From contig AP017424.1 of NCBI GenBank assembly GCA_002355495.1, forward strand, positions 1,116,001-1,180,000: a stretch of DNA of 64,000 bases, written 5' to 3'. The notes under the pieces are model-generated. The model saw nothing but the letters and a program-made list of their open reading frames with translations. It did not search any database and was not told where the DNA came from. Each line of letters opens with the position of its first letter. Within the stretch, counting starts at the first letter, position 1. The DNA comes from Streptomyces laurentii (lineage in GTDB: Bacteria; Actinomycetota; Actinomycetes; Streptomycetales; Streptomycetaceae). The translations under genes and the position numbers were made by a program. Below, piece by piece: positions 1-9,184 of the stretch.

Positions 1-582
1 CACGGGCAGTACGCGATCTGCGAGATCGACGTGGAGCCGCTGCCGGCGGGCAGCGGGATCGAGTTCGTCGACAGGGTCGTCGGCGGCGCCGTCCCGCGCT
101 CGTTCATCCCCTCGGTGGAGAGGGGCGTCCGGGCGCAGGCGGCCCGCGGCGTGGCCGCCGGCCATCCGCTGGTGGACGTCCGGGTCACCCTGCGCGACGG
201 CAAGGCGCACTCGGTGGACTCCTCCGACGCGGCCTTCCAGGCGGCGGGCGCGCTCGCGCTGCGGGAGGCGGCGGCGGAGGTTCCGGTCCACCTCCTGGAG
301 CCGGTGGCGGAGGTGTCGGTGCTGGTCCCGGACGAGTACGTGGGCGCGGTGATGGGCGATCTGTCCGGGCGGCGCGGCCGGGTGGCCGGCACCGAGCAGG
401 CGGGGCCGGGGCGGACCCTGGTGCGCGCGGAGGTGCCGGAGATCGAGATCGGGCGGTACGCGATCGATCTGCGGTCGGTCTCGCATGGCACGGGGAGCTT
501 CGACCGGGTGTACGTACGCCATGAGCCGATGCCCCCGCAGGTGGCCGATCGCGTACGCGAACAGGCCGAAAATGGCGTGTGA
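1..582 (+). CDS. EF-G-like translational GTPase, C-terminal part
   Basis: The open frame enters from the left edge, so only the last 193 residues are visible. They match domains IV and V of the elongation factor G family: a GGAVPRSFIPSVERGVR stretch followed by a domain IV body, then a domain V region with VLVPDEYVGAVMGDLSGRRG, which is the usual EF-G domain V signature. The GTP-binding domain lies outside the window, so the specific role (translocation, ribosome recycling or a TetM-like factor) cannot be decided. The match around domains IV and V is somewhat diverged from the main fusA product, which fits the second EF-G-like protein many Streptomyces carry. That last point is inference. The gene ends in TGA and is followed by a strong hairpin at 613-646. 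Confidence 0.85.
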   Translation, partial: HGQYAICEIDVEPLPAGSGIEFVDRVVGGAVPRSFIPSVERGVRAQAARGVAAGHPLVDVRVTLRDGKAHSVDSSDAAFQAAGALALREAAAEVPVHLLEPVAEVSVLVPDEYVGAVMGDLSGRRGRVAGTEQAGPGRTLVRAEVPEIEIGRYAIDLRSVSHGTGSFDRVYVRHEPMPPQVADRVREQAENGV

Positions 583-612
583 TTGACGACTTTTCGACCA
601 CATGACCGCCGG

Positions 613-646
613 TGCCGCCCGCCCGCCCCTCCTCGGGCGGGCGGCA
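613..646. terminator. intrinsic terminator after EF-G-like gene
   Basis: A 13-bp perfect stem, TGCCGCCCGCCCG pairing with CGGGCGGGCGGCA, with an 8-nt loop lies 30 bases after the stop codon. There is no long T-tract, which is normal for Streptomyces terminators. Confidence 0.7.
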
Positions 647-778
647 TTCGGCCGTCCCGTACCAGTCCTCCGCTGATGCGGTGACGCATCCCGTGTCACC
701 CGGTTACGCTGGGGTGCCCAGCTCAGAAGGTGTGCGGGGCGCGGCAGTTGGGAAACAGCCCGCACAGGAACCGCGGCG

Positions 779-2434
779 ATGGGGGCGGCAGTGACGATCG
801 GCAGTTTCGGACCCGGGGCACAGATCCCCCTCCAGGGCTCGGACGCGGGAACGGCGGCGACCTTCGCGCTCGCCTCCGCCGCGTACCGTGACAGCCCGGT
901 CGAGGCGATCCTGGACGCCAACAACGACTGGCACAAGTCGACGGTCAAGACCGGCAAGATGCCGAAGCTCTTCCGGCCCGACCTCGGCGAGGCGTTCTCG
1001 CGCGCCGTCCAGGTCCGGATGCTCGGCGGCGCGCGCAAGGCGCTCATCCAGTCCTTCGGCGCCGACCCCCGGCCGGTCGTCGAGCACTGTCTGGCGGCCT
1101 CCGGCATCCGCAAGCAGCGCGACATCAAACTCACCCTGGTCACCGCGGTGTGCGGGGTGCTGTTCCTGCCCGGCCTGCTGCTCTGGCTCGGAGTGATCTA
1201 TCTCCGCCGGAAGGCCGCGGGCTCCGAGAACAAGCGCAACAGCGCCCTCGGCACCGCGCTGCTCGTGGCCGCCGGCCTGTTCGCCGCGCTCGTCCTGGTC
1301 AAGCTGCCCTGGGACGGTCTGCTGCCGAACTATCTGCGCGCCATGATCGTCGCGCCGGTGATCGGCTGGTTCCTGGCCCGCCGGATCTGCGAGAGCACCG
1401 CCGTCGACCTGCGCGAGCGCTGGACGGCCCTGCTCAGCGGGGGCATCGGCGCGGCGATCCCGGAGGCCGTGGCGAAGGACCCCACCGACAAGGCCGCCCA
1501 GGAGCTGCAGGCCAACCTGAACAAGGTGTCCGCCGAGCAGCTGTCCAACGTCGCCTTCTACGCGGGCCCCAAGGGCATCCTGGGCATGGGCACCCGCTGG
1601 GGCAGCTGGGTGATGGCCGAGGAGCTGGTCCCGCAGGCCGGCAAGGAGATCCACGACTTCCGGACCTGGGACATCATCCGCAAGATCCACACCGAGCTGA
1701 CCCTGCTGGAGCGCGGCGCCCTGAAGACCGGCTTCCCGAAGCCGACCGTCAAGCACTGGATCGTGTCACCGGTCGGCGAGGGAGCCGACGAGGTCTCGCG
1801 GCCCTCGGGCGACAACATCGTCAACTACGAGGTGAAACCGCACGAGATCCAGCGCATCTGCAACGACCAGCAGTTCGGCGCCGGCAACCGGCACTACCTG
1901 GGTGTGCAGTTCACCATGTGGGACGGCCAGCTGGTGCTCACGATGATGGTGACGGTGACCGCGCTCCACCACACGCTGCGCGTCGAGGTCACGGGTCACG
2001 CCCTCGGCCCGGTCCACGGCTTCTTCGGCTCGAAGCCGAAGGGGAAGTCGAAGGAGGTCTCCAAGACCGTCCGGTTCTGGGAGACCCGTGAGATCAAGCT
2101 GCCGCTGACCGACACGGACGAGGTGGTGCGCCAGGCCGTGCGCGCCCCGCTGACCTGGTTCCCGCCGATCCTGGAGTTCCTGGGCGGCAAGCTGGTGCTG
2201 CCCGAGCCGTTCGGACTGCGGCACGCCTGGGCGGGCCAGCCCTGGCGGAACCGCTTCATGGCCGACGACGCCCTGCGCATGGCCACACCGGTCCTGCGCG
2301 CGGTGCACGCCGCGACGATCAAGGCGCTCGACGAGCACAACGTGGACACCGACCGCTTCACCTCGCGCGCGCTGGGCCTCGCCGGCGGCGCCGCGGACGC
2401 GAGCCCGAAGAAGGCCGACCTGTACGACGCGTGA
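779..2434 (+). CDS. conserved membrane protein of unknown function
   Basis: This 551-residue protein has no family I recognise. A soluble N-terminal part of about 115 residues is followed by three hydrophobic segments near residues 118-140, 157-178 and 186-203, then a long mostly soluble C-terminal domain that contains further short hydrophobic patches around residues 370-390. It ends with an Ala/Lys-rich tail. The start is uncertain: ATG at 779 gives the longest form, while GTG at 791 is preceded by GGGGGCGG at a reasonable distance. It is transcribed alone, towards the convergent HIT gene, with a strong hairpin between them. Codon use is typical high-GC throughout, so the gene looks native and intact. 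Confidence 0.8.
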   Translation: MGAAVTIGSFGPGAQIPLQGSDAGTAATFALASAAYRDSPVEAILDANNDWHKSTVKTGKMPKLFRPDLGEAFSRAVQVRMLGGARKALIQSFGADPRPVVEHCLAASGIRKQRDIKLTLVTAVCGVLFLPGLLLWLGVIYLRRKAAGSENKRNSALGTALLVAAGLFAALVLVKLPWDGLLPNYLRAMIVAPVIGWFLARRICESTAVDLRERWTALLSGGIGAAIPEAVAKDPTDKAAQELQANLNKVSAEQLSNVAFYAGPKGILGMGTRWGSWVMAEELVPQAGKEIHDFRTWDIIRKIHTELTLLERGALKTGFPKPTVKHWIVSPVGEGADEVSRPSGDNIVNYEVKPHEIQRICNDQQFGAGNRHYLGVQFTMWDGQLVLTMMVTVTALHHTLRVEVTGHALGPVHGFFGSKPKGKSKEVSKTVRFWETREIKLPLTDTDEVVRQAVRAPLTWFPPILEFLGGKLVLPEPFGLRHAWAGQPWRNRFMADDALRMATPVLRAVHAATIKALDEHNVDTDRFTSRALGLAGGAADASPKKADLYDA

Positions 2435-2463
2435 GGGGTGTCCCCCTCTCGTATCCCCGCATG

Positions 2464-2513
2464 TGCCTGTGCCCCCGTTGCGCGTCGGTCGCGCGATAAC
2501 GGGGGCACAGGCA
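2464..2513. terminator. bidirectional terminator between convergent genes
   Basis: A 16-bp perfect stem (TGCCTGTGCCCCCGTT at 2464-2479 with its complement at 2498-2513) encloses an inner GCGCG/CGCGC stem. It sits between the stop codons of the membrane protein (plus) and the HIT protein (minus), so it can serve both transcripts. Confidence 0.85.
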
Positions 2514-2536
2514 TATGCGCAGCACTAGCTGATGGC

Positions 2537-3085
2537 TCAGGCGGCGGGCCAGGCGTCGGCGAGCATCTTCCGGGTGTCGGCGAGCAGCTGCGGCAGCACC
2601 TTGGTGTGGCCGACCACCGGCATGAAGTTGGTGTCCCCGCCCCAGCGCGGCACGACGTGCTGGTGCAGGTGCGCGGCGATCCCGGCGCCCGCGACCGTGC
2701 CCTGGTTCATGCCGATGTTGAACCCGTGCGCCCCGGACGCCGCCCGCAGCGCGGTCATCGCCCGCTGGGTGAACGTGGCCAGCTCGGCCGTCTCGGCCGG
2801 GTCCAGCTCCGTGTAGTCGGCGACGTGACGGTACGGGACCACCATCAGGTGCCCGCCGTTGTACGGGTAGAGGTTCAGCACCGCGTACACGCTCGTGCCC
2901 CGCGCGATCACCAGGCCGTCCTCGTCCGACTTCGAGGGGATCACGCAGAACGGGCAGCCGTCGTCGGCGCCCGGCCCGGTCGGCTTGTTCTCACCCTGGA
3001 TGTAGGCCATCCGGTGGGGCGTCCACAGGCGCTGGAACGCGTCCGGCGTCCCCACTCCGATCTGCTGTTCCGGCTCAGTCGTCAT
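2537..3085 (-). CDS. HIT-family nucleotide hydrolase/transferase
   Basis: The 182-residue product carries the histidine triad HLHQHVVPRW near residues 134-143, the catalytic signature of HIT proteins that hydrolyse or transfer nucleotides (Fhit, Ap4A phosphorylase and relatives). An upstream CPFC pair near residues 47-50, followed by the YPYNGGHLMVVPYRH segment, is typical of the actinobacterial HIT protein encoded close to thrS. I chose ATG 3085 over ATG 3097 because homologues I remember begin MTTEPE-like. TATGCT lies seven bases upstream of this ATG, so a leaderless transcript is possible. The gene is divergent from the broken channel gene. Its substrate cannot be read from the sequence. 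Confidence 0.9.
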   Translation of the reverse strand: MTTEPEQQIGVGTPDAFQRLWTPHRMAYIQGENKPTGPGADDGCPFCVIPSKSDEDGLVIARGTSVYAVLNLYPYNGGHLMVVPYRHVADYTELDPAETAELATFTQRAMTALRAASGAHGFNIGMNQGTVAGAGIAAHLHQHVVPRWGGDTNFMPVVGHTKVLPQLLADTRKMLADAWPAA

Positions 3086-3162
3086 GCTGTGCAGCATATT
3101 GCGTCGCCCGTTCGGAACGTGTCGCCGGGGCGGAGGAGGCCGTCCCGGGCCATCCTGATCCG

Positions 3163-3822
3163 GTGAGCGACAAGCCGCCGGTGCCGCCCCGGCAGCGATC
3201 CTGGGAACGCCGGATGGAGATCCCGCTGGCGGTGGCCTCCGTCGTGTTCCTCGGCGGTTACTCGGTGCGCGTCCTCGCCCACGGTCATCTCCATCAGGGC
3301 TGGCTCGACCTCAGCCTCGCGCTCACCCTCGCGGCCTAGGCCTTCTTCGCCTTCGACTACGCGGTCCGCGTCCGGCTGAGCGGCCTCGGACCGCTGCGCT
3401 TCGTCCGCCGCCATCTGCTCGACACCGTCATCCTGCTGCTGCCGCTGCTGCGCCCGCTCAGCGTGGTCAGCGTGTACGACCGGATCCAGCACCGGTACGA
3501 CAAACCGCGGCTCACCCTCTACGCGCGCGTGATGGCGTACGCGAGCCTCACCGCCGTCCTGCTGGGCTACACCGGCGCGCTCACCGTCTACTTCGTCGAG
3601 CACAAGGCGCCGGGCGCGACCATCCTCACCTTCGGCGACGCGGTGTGGTGGGCCTGCGCGACCCTCTCGACGGTCGGCTACGGGGACGTGACCCCGGTGA
3701 CCCCGCTCGGCCGGGTCACCGCGGTGGGCCTGATGGCCTGCGGGCTCGCGCTGCTCGGGGCGGTGACGGGCTCGTTCTCGTCCTGGCTGATCCAGGTCTT
3801 CCGGCGGGAGGACGAGCGCTGA
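3163..3822 (+). pseudogene. potassium-channel-family gene interrupted by an in-frame TAG
   Basis: Reading from GTG 3163 gives 58 residues, then TAG at 3337-3339, then the same frame continues open to TGA at 3820-3822. Both sides look coding. The first part holds a membrane segment near residues 21-34. The second part has a hydrophobic segment right after the stop (AFFAFDYAVRVRL), further helices, and the pore loop with the potassium selectivity filter TVGYGDVTP near 3670. The two pieces together make one ~219-residue ion channel of the two-pore-helix (Ion_trans_2) type. The stop sits where a tryptophan codon (TGG) would fit, so one G-to-A change explains it. The distal part could only be expressed by re-initiation, e.g. 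at GTG 3463. A sequencing error is possible. Confidence 0.75.
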
Positions 3823-3834
3823 GCCGGGATGCGC

Positions 3835-3870
3835 GAGGCCCCCGGGAAGCGCGTGCTTCCCGGGGGCCTC
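3835..3870. terminator. bidirectional terminator between channel gene and thrS
   Basis: A 16-bp perfect stem, GAGGCCCCCGGGAAGC with its complement, closes a GCGT tetraloop. It lies between two convergent stop codons (3822 plus, 3886 minus). Confidence 0.85.
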
Positions 3871-3885
3871 GGCCACGGCTCCGCG

Positions 3886-5862
3886 TCAGACCTGGACGCG
3901 GTCCTCGACGATCTTGGCGATCTTGGCGATGGCCTCGTCGCGCGGCACGCCGTTCTCCTGCGAACCGTCGCGGTAGCGGAAGGAGACCGTGCCGCCGTTC
4001 ATGTCGTCGTCACCGACGATGATCATGAACGGCACCTTCTGCTTCTGGTGCGTACGGATCTTCTTCTGCATGCGGTCGGACGAGGCGTCGACCTCGACCC
4101 GCAGGCCCTTCTTCCGCGCGTCGGCGGCGAACTCCCGCAGGTAGTCCACGTGCGCGTCGCCGATCGGGATGCCGACCGCCTGCACCGGGGCCAGCCACGG
4201 CGGCATCGCGCCCGCGTAGTGCTCCAGGAGCACCGCGAAGAAGCGCTCGATCGAGCCGAACAGGGCACGGTGGATCATGACCGGCCGCTGGCGCGAGCCG
4301 TCCGCCGCCGTGTACTCGAGGTCGAAGCGCTCCGGCAGGTTGAAGTCCAGCTGCACGGTCGACATCTGCCAGGTACGGCCGATGGCGTCGCGCGCCTGCA
4401 CGGAGATCTTCGGGCCGTAGAAGGCGGCGCCGCCCGGGTCGGGGGTGAGCGGCAGGCCCTGCTTCTCGGCGACCTGCTGGAGGACCGCGGTGGCCTCCTC
4501 CCACACCTCGTCGGAGCCGACGTACTTCTCCGGGTCCTTGGTGGACAGCTCCAGGTAGAAGTCGTCCAGACCGTAGTCGCGCAGCAGGTTCAGGACGAAG
4601 GTGAGCGTCTTGTCGAGCTCCTCCGCCATCTGCTCGCGGGTGCAGTAGATGTGCGCGTCGTCCTGCGTGAAGCCGCGGGCCCGGGTCAGGCCGTGCACGA
4701 CGCCCGACTTCTCGTACCGGTACACGGTGCCGAACTCGAACAGGCGCAGCGGCAGCTCACGGTACGAACGCCCGCGTGCGTCGAAGATCAGGTTGTGCAT
4801 CGGGCAGTTCATGGGCTTGAGGTAGTAGTCCACGCCCTCGTCGAGCTGCATGGGGGGGTACATGCCCTCGGCGTACCAGTCGAGGTGGCCCGACTTCTCG
4901 AACAGCTTGCCCTTGGTGGCGTGCGGCGAGTAGACGAACTCGTAGCCCTCCTCCTCGTGCCGGCGGCGCGAGTAGTCCTCCATCGTGCGGCGGATGATGC
5001 CGCCCTTGGGGTGGAAGACCGCGAGGCCCGAACCGATCTCGTCCGGGATGGAGAACAGGTCGAGCTCGTTGCCGAGCTTGCGGTGGTCGCGCTTCTCGGC
5101 CTCGGCGAGGAAGTCGAGGTGGGCCTTCAGCTCGTCCTTCGACGGCCACGCGGTGCCGTAGATGCGCTGGAGCATCGGGTTCTTCTCGCTGCCGCGCCAG
5201 TAGGCGGCGGCGTTGCGCATCAGCTTGAACGCCGGGATGTTCCGGGTCGTGGGCAGGTGCGGACCGCGGCAGAGGTCCTTCCAGCACAGCTCGCCGGTCT
5301 TCGCGTCGAGGTTGTCGTAGATCGTCAGCTCGCCGCCGCCGACCTCGACGTCCGCGCCGTCGTCGGTGGACGCGGCACCCTTGATGCCGATGAGCTCCAG
5401 CTTGTACGGCTCGTCCGCCAGCTCCTCGCGGGCGGCCTCGTCCGTCACGACGCGGCGGGCGAACCGCTGGCCGCGCTTCTGGATCTCCTGCATCTTCTTC
5501 TCGATGACCTTGAGGTCCTCGGGAGTGAAGGGCTTCTCGACGTCGAAGTCGTAGTAGAAGCCGTCCCGGACCGGCGGGCCGATGCCCAGCTTGGCCTCCG
5601 GGAACAGCTCCTGCACGGCCTGCGCCATGACGTGCGCCGTGGAGTGGCGCAGGATGTTCAGACCGTCCTCGGACGAGATCTCGACACCCTCGACGGCATC
5701 GCCTTCGGCGAGCTCGTACGACAGGTCCTTCAGCTCGCCGCCGACGCGGGCGGCGATGACGGTGCGGTCGTCGGCGAACAGGGCGCCGGCCGTGGTGCCC
5801 GCGCTCACCGTCCTCTCCTCGGGCCCGGAGGCGGACGGGACGGTCACACGGACTTCAGACAC
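3886..5862 (-). CDS. thrS: threonine--tRNA ligase
   Basis: ThrRS charges tRNA-Thr in the cytoplasm. The 658-residue protein has the full family layout: an N-terminal TGS domain (about residues 1-65), the editing domain with the [11 protein letters not shown] motif, the class II catalytic core, and a C-terminal anticodon-binding domain ending in [18 protein letters not shown]. The zinc-binding cysteine of the KPMNCPMH motif is at residue 353. GTG 5862 is chosen because GGAG precedes it by five bases and the length then equals that of the Streptomyces enzyme as I recall it. An in-frame ATG at 5874 would add four residues. It is a single-gene unit closed by the hairpin at 3835-3870. Confidence 0.97.
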   Translation of the reverse strand: MSEVRVTVPSASGPEERTVSAGTTAGALFADDRTVIAARVGGELKDLSYELAEGDAVEGVEISSEDGLNILRHSTAHVMAQAVQELFPEAKLGIGPPVRDGFYYDFDVEKPFTPEDLKVIEKKMQEIQKRGQRFARRVVTDEAAREELADEPYKLELIGIKGAASTDDGADVEVGGGELTIYDNLDAKTGELCWKDLCRGPHLPTTRNIPAFKLMRNAAAYWRGSEKNPMLQRIYGTAWPSKDELKAHLDFLAEAEKRDHRKLGNELDLFSIPDEIGSGLAVFHPKGGIIRRTMEDYSRRRHEEEGYEFVYSPHATKGKLFEKSGHLDWYAEGMYPPMQLDEGVDYYLKPMNCPMHNLIFDARGRSYRELPLRLFEFGTVYRYEKSGVVHGLTRARGFTQDDAHIYCTREQMAEELDKTLTFVLNLLRDYGLDDFYLELSTKDPEKYVGSDEVWEEATAVLQQVAEKQGLPLTPDPGGAAFYGPKISVQARDAIGRTWQMSTVQLDFNLPERFDLEYTAADGSRQRPVMIHRALFGSIERFFAVLLEHYAGAMPPWLAPVQAVGIPIGDAHVDYLREFAADARKKGLRVEVDASSDRMQKKIRTHQKQKVPFMIIVGDDDMNGGTVSFRYRDGSQENGVPRDEAIAKIAKIVEDRVQV

Positions 5863-6045
5863 GGATACTCCATACATAGGGGCGCAGGCAGGCACGAAGT
5901 GCCGGCGCCGACGGTGTACGGCAGAGACGAGGTGCCGCACGAGGGGAAGTCTATCGGGGGCTCCGCTCCCCCGGCGCGGGTGCGCCCGGCCCCCGCCCCT
6001 CCCGCCCCTCCCGCCGGCCCCGTCTGCCTCGTCCATCCTGCCTGT

Positions 6046-6129
6046 CCCGTCGGCACCGCCCGGCCCGTCGGCACCGCCCGCCCTGTCCGTCCCACCCGGC
6101 TCGTCGGTCCCGCCCGGCCCGTCAGTCGG
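6046..6129. repeat. 18-bp tandem repeat, 4.6 units
   Basis: Four consecutive 18-base units start at 6046, 6064, 6082 and 6100, with a partial fifth at 6118. The first two are CCCGTCGGCACCGCCCGG and the same with a final C; the other two differ at several positions. The array begins in the spacer after thrS and runs into the last codons of the next minus-strand gene, whose stop codon is at 6122-6124. Confidence 0.8.
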
Positions 6130-7357
6130 CCTCGGGCACGTCCCCGAAGAAGTCGGGAGTCTCCTGGAGGGACTGGAGGGACTTCATCAGGCGGTCCCGT
6201 TCCGCCTCGTCGACGTGGACCGGGGCGACCTCGCTCGCCTCCGTGAGCCGGCGGAAGCCGCCGCGGCTCTCCAGCCGGCCCACGACCCGGATCGGCAGGC
6301 CGGTGAGGTGGGCGTGGCCCGCGGTGCGGTAGCCGTCCTCGTCGAGGGAGACCCGGACATGGCCGACCTCGGCACCGGACAGGACGCGCAGCCGGACCGT
6401 GCCCTCGCCGTGCGGGCCGGAGCGGCGCATGCGGACGACGGCGCCGGTGATCCGTACGGGTACGGAGGGCTCGCCGGCCAGGTAGCGGGCGCCGGCGGCG
6501 CGCAGGGCGGGCAGGTCGCCGGGCGAGAACTCGACGGGCTCGGGGCGGGCGGCGCAGCCGTCGGGGGTGCCGGCGGCCGGGGACCAGGCGAGGGCGATGC
6601 TCGCCCCCTCGGTGCCGCGCACCAGGGCGACCAGCGCGTCGGTGAGCTCGCGGCTCACCCCGGCCTCGACGGCGGTGTCGAAGGCGTCCATTCCGCCGGT
6701 GGCCCGCTGGTAGTCGACGGCCTCGCGGGTGGCGTACAGGGCGTGGTGGAGCCGTACGGACACGGACCGGCCGTGCTCGACGGGCAGGAACGCCGTCAGG
6801 CCGCGGCCACCGGGCACGGCGCCGACGACGACGGACGCGAGGGTCGCCTGCGCGTACCGCCGGTGCCGTGAGCCGTGGTAGCCGGTACGGGCGCGGACGG
6901 CGAGGGCGCCGGCGAGCAGCAGGGCGCGGGCGGCGGAGCGGAGCTGTTCCTGAACGGGCCAGGGCACGGCGCCGGCCGGGCCCGGGGGGACGTCGCGCCA
7001 CCAGCGGATCTCGTCGCTGGGGACGGTGAGGCCGGTGAGGACCTCGCGGGCGGACGGCACGGCGCTGTGGGCGAGCGCGGCGAGGGCTTCGCCGAGCAGG
7101 TCCTCGGCGTCGGGGAAGGCCCGGTTCTCGGGGACGAGGAGGCTGGTGGCGCGCCCGGCGTCGCCGGAGCCGGGCGGGGTCCAGCGGCTGTAGCGGCCGG
7201 TGGCCCCGCCGCGCCGGCGCCAGCCGTGACGGGCGAGGAGCGCGCCGAGGACCCGGGGGTCGACCCGGCCGGGGTCGGGGGTCTCCCCGGCCTCGGCCCA
7301 GGGTCCGGGCGGCGCGGCGGGCACCCCGCTCCAGTGGCCGGGCAGGCCGCCGGGCAC
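6122..7357 (-). CDS. conserved hypothetical protein, start uncertain
   Basis: The protein (411 residues from GTG 7357) has no recognised domain. It starts with a Pro/His-rich region, then a folded-looking body with a [17 protein letters not shown] segment, [16 protein letters not shown], and a C-terminal portion of beta-strand character ([22 protein letters not shown]) resembling an OB-like or nucleic-acid-binding fold; that last reading is inference only. The start is a problem. The natural start by signal is ATG 7473, with GGGAGG upstream and overlapping the stop of the preceding gene (TGAATG), but that ATG lies in another frame that would need a shift to join this one. GTG 7357 has no clear ribosome binding site. 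The gene is probably co-transcribed with the DUF4365 gene upstream. Confidence 0.6.
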   Translation of the reverse strand: MPGGLPGHWSGVPAAPPGPWAEAGETPDPGRVDPRVLGALLARHGWRRRGGATGRYSRWTPPGSGDAGRATSLLVPENRAFPDAEDLLGEALAALAHSAVPSAREVLTGLTVPSDEIRWWRDVPPGPAGAVPWPVQEQLRSAARALLLAGALAVRARTGYHGSRHRRYAQATLASVVVGAVPGGRGLTAFLPVEHGRSVSVRLHHALYATREAVDYQRATGGMDAFDTAVEAGVSRELTDALVALVRGTEGASIALAWSPAAGTPDGCAARPEPVEFSPGDLPALRAAGARYLAGEPSVPVRITGAVVRMRRSGPHGEGTVRLRVLSGAEVGHVRVSLDEDGYRTAGHAHLTGLPIRVVGRLESRGGFRRLTEASEVAPVHVDEAERDRLMKSLQSLQETPDFFGDVPEAD

Positions 7358-7473
7358 CGGAGGGGGATGCGGTTCGGCGTGCGGATGGGGGCGGGGGTGG
7401 GAGTGCGGGGGCGCGTGGGGCGGAAGCGACGGGGGACGGGACCGTACTCGGGTTCGTCCATCGGCCGGTGCAT

Positions 7474-8133
7474 TCAGGGTCTCCCTCCCACGCCGACCCG
7501 CGCCATGATCTCGCACAGCGCCCGGTCGTCGAAGATCCGTGTCGTCGGCACGCGCACGGTGGTCCGGCGCCGTCCCGTGACCGGGTGGCCGGCCAGGTTG
7601 ATCCAGTAACAGCAGTGCCTCAGGTCGAGCCGGTCGTGCCCGGCCCGCAGCCAGTCCTCCTGGTTTCGCGGGACGAGCATCACGACCAGGATCTTGTGCA
7701 CCGCCACGGGGGTGCGGGCGAGTTTCACCAGGTGTTCGTTGTCGAGCGTGAACGAGAACGCGGCGGACTTCCCGGCGGTCGCGGCCCCCGCCGTGGCCCC
7801 CGTCGTGATCCCCGCCGTGCCCCCCGCCCTCGTCCCCGTGCCGGTTCCCGCCGCGGTCCCGGGCACCCGCGGCGCTATCTGGTAGGTGCATTTGAGCTGC
7901 ACCTTGATGGTCACTTCGTCGTCGACGGTGTGGCCGGGAGCGCTGTGGCTCACGTGCCAGTCGATGCCGTTGTCCGGAAACGGCTGCGACAGCGAACAGC
8001 CCGCCGCCGCCGCGACCGCGTGGAGATAACCCACCTGCAAGGTCTCCATGCAGGCGGTGGTGGCGAGCGAACCACGCAAGAGGGCTTCCCGCTGGGGCGG
8101 CAGCCCTCCCGACTCGGGCTGGGCGAGCGCCAT
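7474..8133 (-). CDS. DUF4365-type protein, nuclease-like
   Basis: The 219-residue protein begins MALAQPESGG after an AAGGGA ribosome binding site six bases upstream. Its N-terminal half has the DUF4365 pattern: a GYLHAVAAAAGC helix, then GIDWHVSH, then EVTIKVQLKCT. This D...E.K arrangement resembles PD-(D/E)XK nucleases, a known suggestion for the family rather than proof of activity. A low-complexity Gly/Thr/Ala run (about residues 90-115) splits the domain. The C-terminal half, LVVMLVPRNQEDWL and HCCYWINLAG, also fits the family. The stop codon abuts an ATG in the next gene region (TGAATG), suggesting coupling. The target is unknown. Confidence 0.75.
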   Translation of the reverse strand: MALAQPESGGLPPQREALLRGSLATTACMETLQVGYLHAVAAAAGCSLSQPFPDNGIDWHVSHSAPGHTVDDEVTIKVQLKCTYQIAPRVPGTAAGTGTGTRAGGTAGITTGATAGAATAGKSAAFSFTLDNEHLVKLARTPVAVHKILVVMLVPRNQEDWLRAGHDRLDLRHCCYWINLAGHPVTGRRRTTVRVPTTRIFDDRALCEIMARVGVGGRP

Positions 8134-8254
8134 GTCGATTCCCTTCCCCGTCACCTCTGTTGTGACCGGTCCGCGTACGGCGCAAACAGCCCGGGTATCT
8201 ACGAATCGGGGCAGGGGGATGGCCATCTGCCGCGCGTGGGCGAGGAGTTCGGGG

Positions 8255-8983
8255 ATGACGACGCACTGGTACGAGGGGCCCCTGGCCGCATTCGACACGG
8301 AGACCACAGGAGTCGACGTCGAGGAGGACCGGATCGTGTCCGCCGCCCTCGTCGTCCAGGACGCGGCGGGCACCCGGCCGCGGGTGACCCGCTGGCTGGT
8401 GAACCCGGGGATACCGGTCCCAGCGGAGGCCACCGCCGTCCACGGCCTGACGGACGGCCACCTCCAGCGCAACGGCCGCTGGCCGTCTCCTGTGATGGAG
8501 GAGCTGGCCCGGGCGATAGCCGAACAAACCGCGGCGGGCCGCCCGTTGGTGGTGATGAACGCGCCGTTCGACCTGACGATTCTGGACCGCGAGCTGCGCC
8601 GCCACCGCGCGTCCTCGCTGGGCCGCTATCTGGACAGCGTCCCGCTGTGCGTGCTGGACCCCCGGGTCCTCGACAAACACCTGGACCGCTACCGCAAGGG
8701 CCGCCGGACGCTGACGGATCTGTGCGACCAGTACGAGGTGGTGCTGGACGGGGCGCACGACGCGGCGGCCGACGCGAGCGCGGCGATGGAGGTCGTCCGC
8801 GCGGTGGGGCGGCGGTTCGCGGGACGGCTCGAACGGCTGTCGCCGGGCGAGCTGCACACCCTCCAGGCGGTGTGGCACGCGGCGCAGGCACGGGGCCTGC
8901 AGGCGTGGTTCGCGCGGCAGGGGACGCCGGAGATGGTGGACCCGGCGTGGCCGCTGCGGCCGGAGCTGCCCGCGGTGGCGTGA
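8255..8983 (+). CDS. DnaQ-like DEDDh 3'-5' exonuclease
   Basis: This 242-residue protein has all three exonuclease motifs of the DEDDh family: AFDTETTG (D14, E16), NAPFDL (D106), and HDAAAD (H168, D173). Such enzymes remove nucleotides from 3' ends with two metal ions and occur as proofreading subunits or free-standing nucleases. The last 60 residues are a C-terminal extension without known motifs, ending in a Pro-rich tail. The start at ATG 8255 is supported by GAGGAG seven bases upstream. It is divergent from the DUF4365 gene, with 121 bases between them. Length and context suggest a stand-alone repair or RNA-trimming enzyme; the substrate is not decided. Confidence 0.92.
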   Translation: MTTHWYEGPLAAFDTETTGVDVEEDRIVSAALVVQDAAGTRPRVTRWLVNPGIPVPAEATAVHGLTDGHLQRNGRWPSPVMEELARAIAEQTAAGRPLVVMNAPFDLTILDRELRRHRASSLGRYLDSVPLCVLDPRVLDKHLDRYRKGRRTLTDLCDQYEVVLDGAHDAAADASAAMEVVRAVGRRFAGRLERLSPGELHTLQAVWHAAQARGLQAWFARQGTPEMVDPAWPLRPELPAVA

Positions 8984-9035
8984 GCGCGGACGTACGCACC
9001 GGGGACGGCCCACGATCCGGGCCCCGGAACGGCGA

Positions 9036-9065
9036 AGGCCGGTCCGTCATCTGACGGACCGGCCT
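9036..9065. terminator. terminator shared by exonuclease gene and tRNA-Val
   Basis: A 14-bp stem, AGGCCGGTCCGTCA with its exact complement and a two-base spacer, lies between the plus-strand exonuclease gene and the minus-strand tRNA-Val. Confidence 0.75.
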
Positions 9066-9072
9066 GACCCGG

Positions 9073-9144
9073 TGGGCGATACTGGGATCGAACCAGTGAC
9101 CCCTTCGGTGTGAACGAAGTGCTCTCCCGCTGAGCTAATCGCCC
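9073..9144 (-). tRNA. tRNA-Val (anticodon CAC), copy 1
   Basis: A complete 72-nt cloverleaf: acceptor GGGCGAT with ATCGCCC, discriminator A, anticodon stem CTTCG/CGAAG with loop TTCACAC giving CAC, and T-arm GGTTCGATCC. CCA is not encoded. The sequence is identical to the copy at 12186-12257. Confidence 0.97.
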
Positions 9145-9184
9145 GGGCAACGGGTTGAACCATACAGGCCCCCGCGCGTTTCGT

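Noticed and set aside
6796..7473. Frame from ATG 7473 as a gene in its own right
   Set aside because: It becomes Arg/Pro-rich noise antiparallel to codon bias after about 50 residues; only its start may be real.
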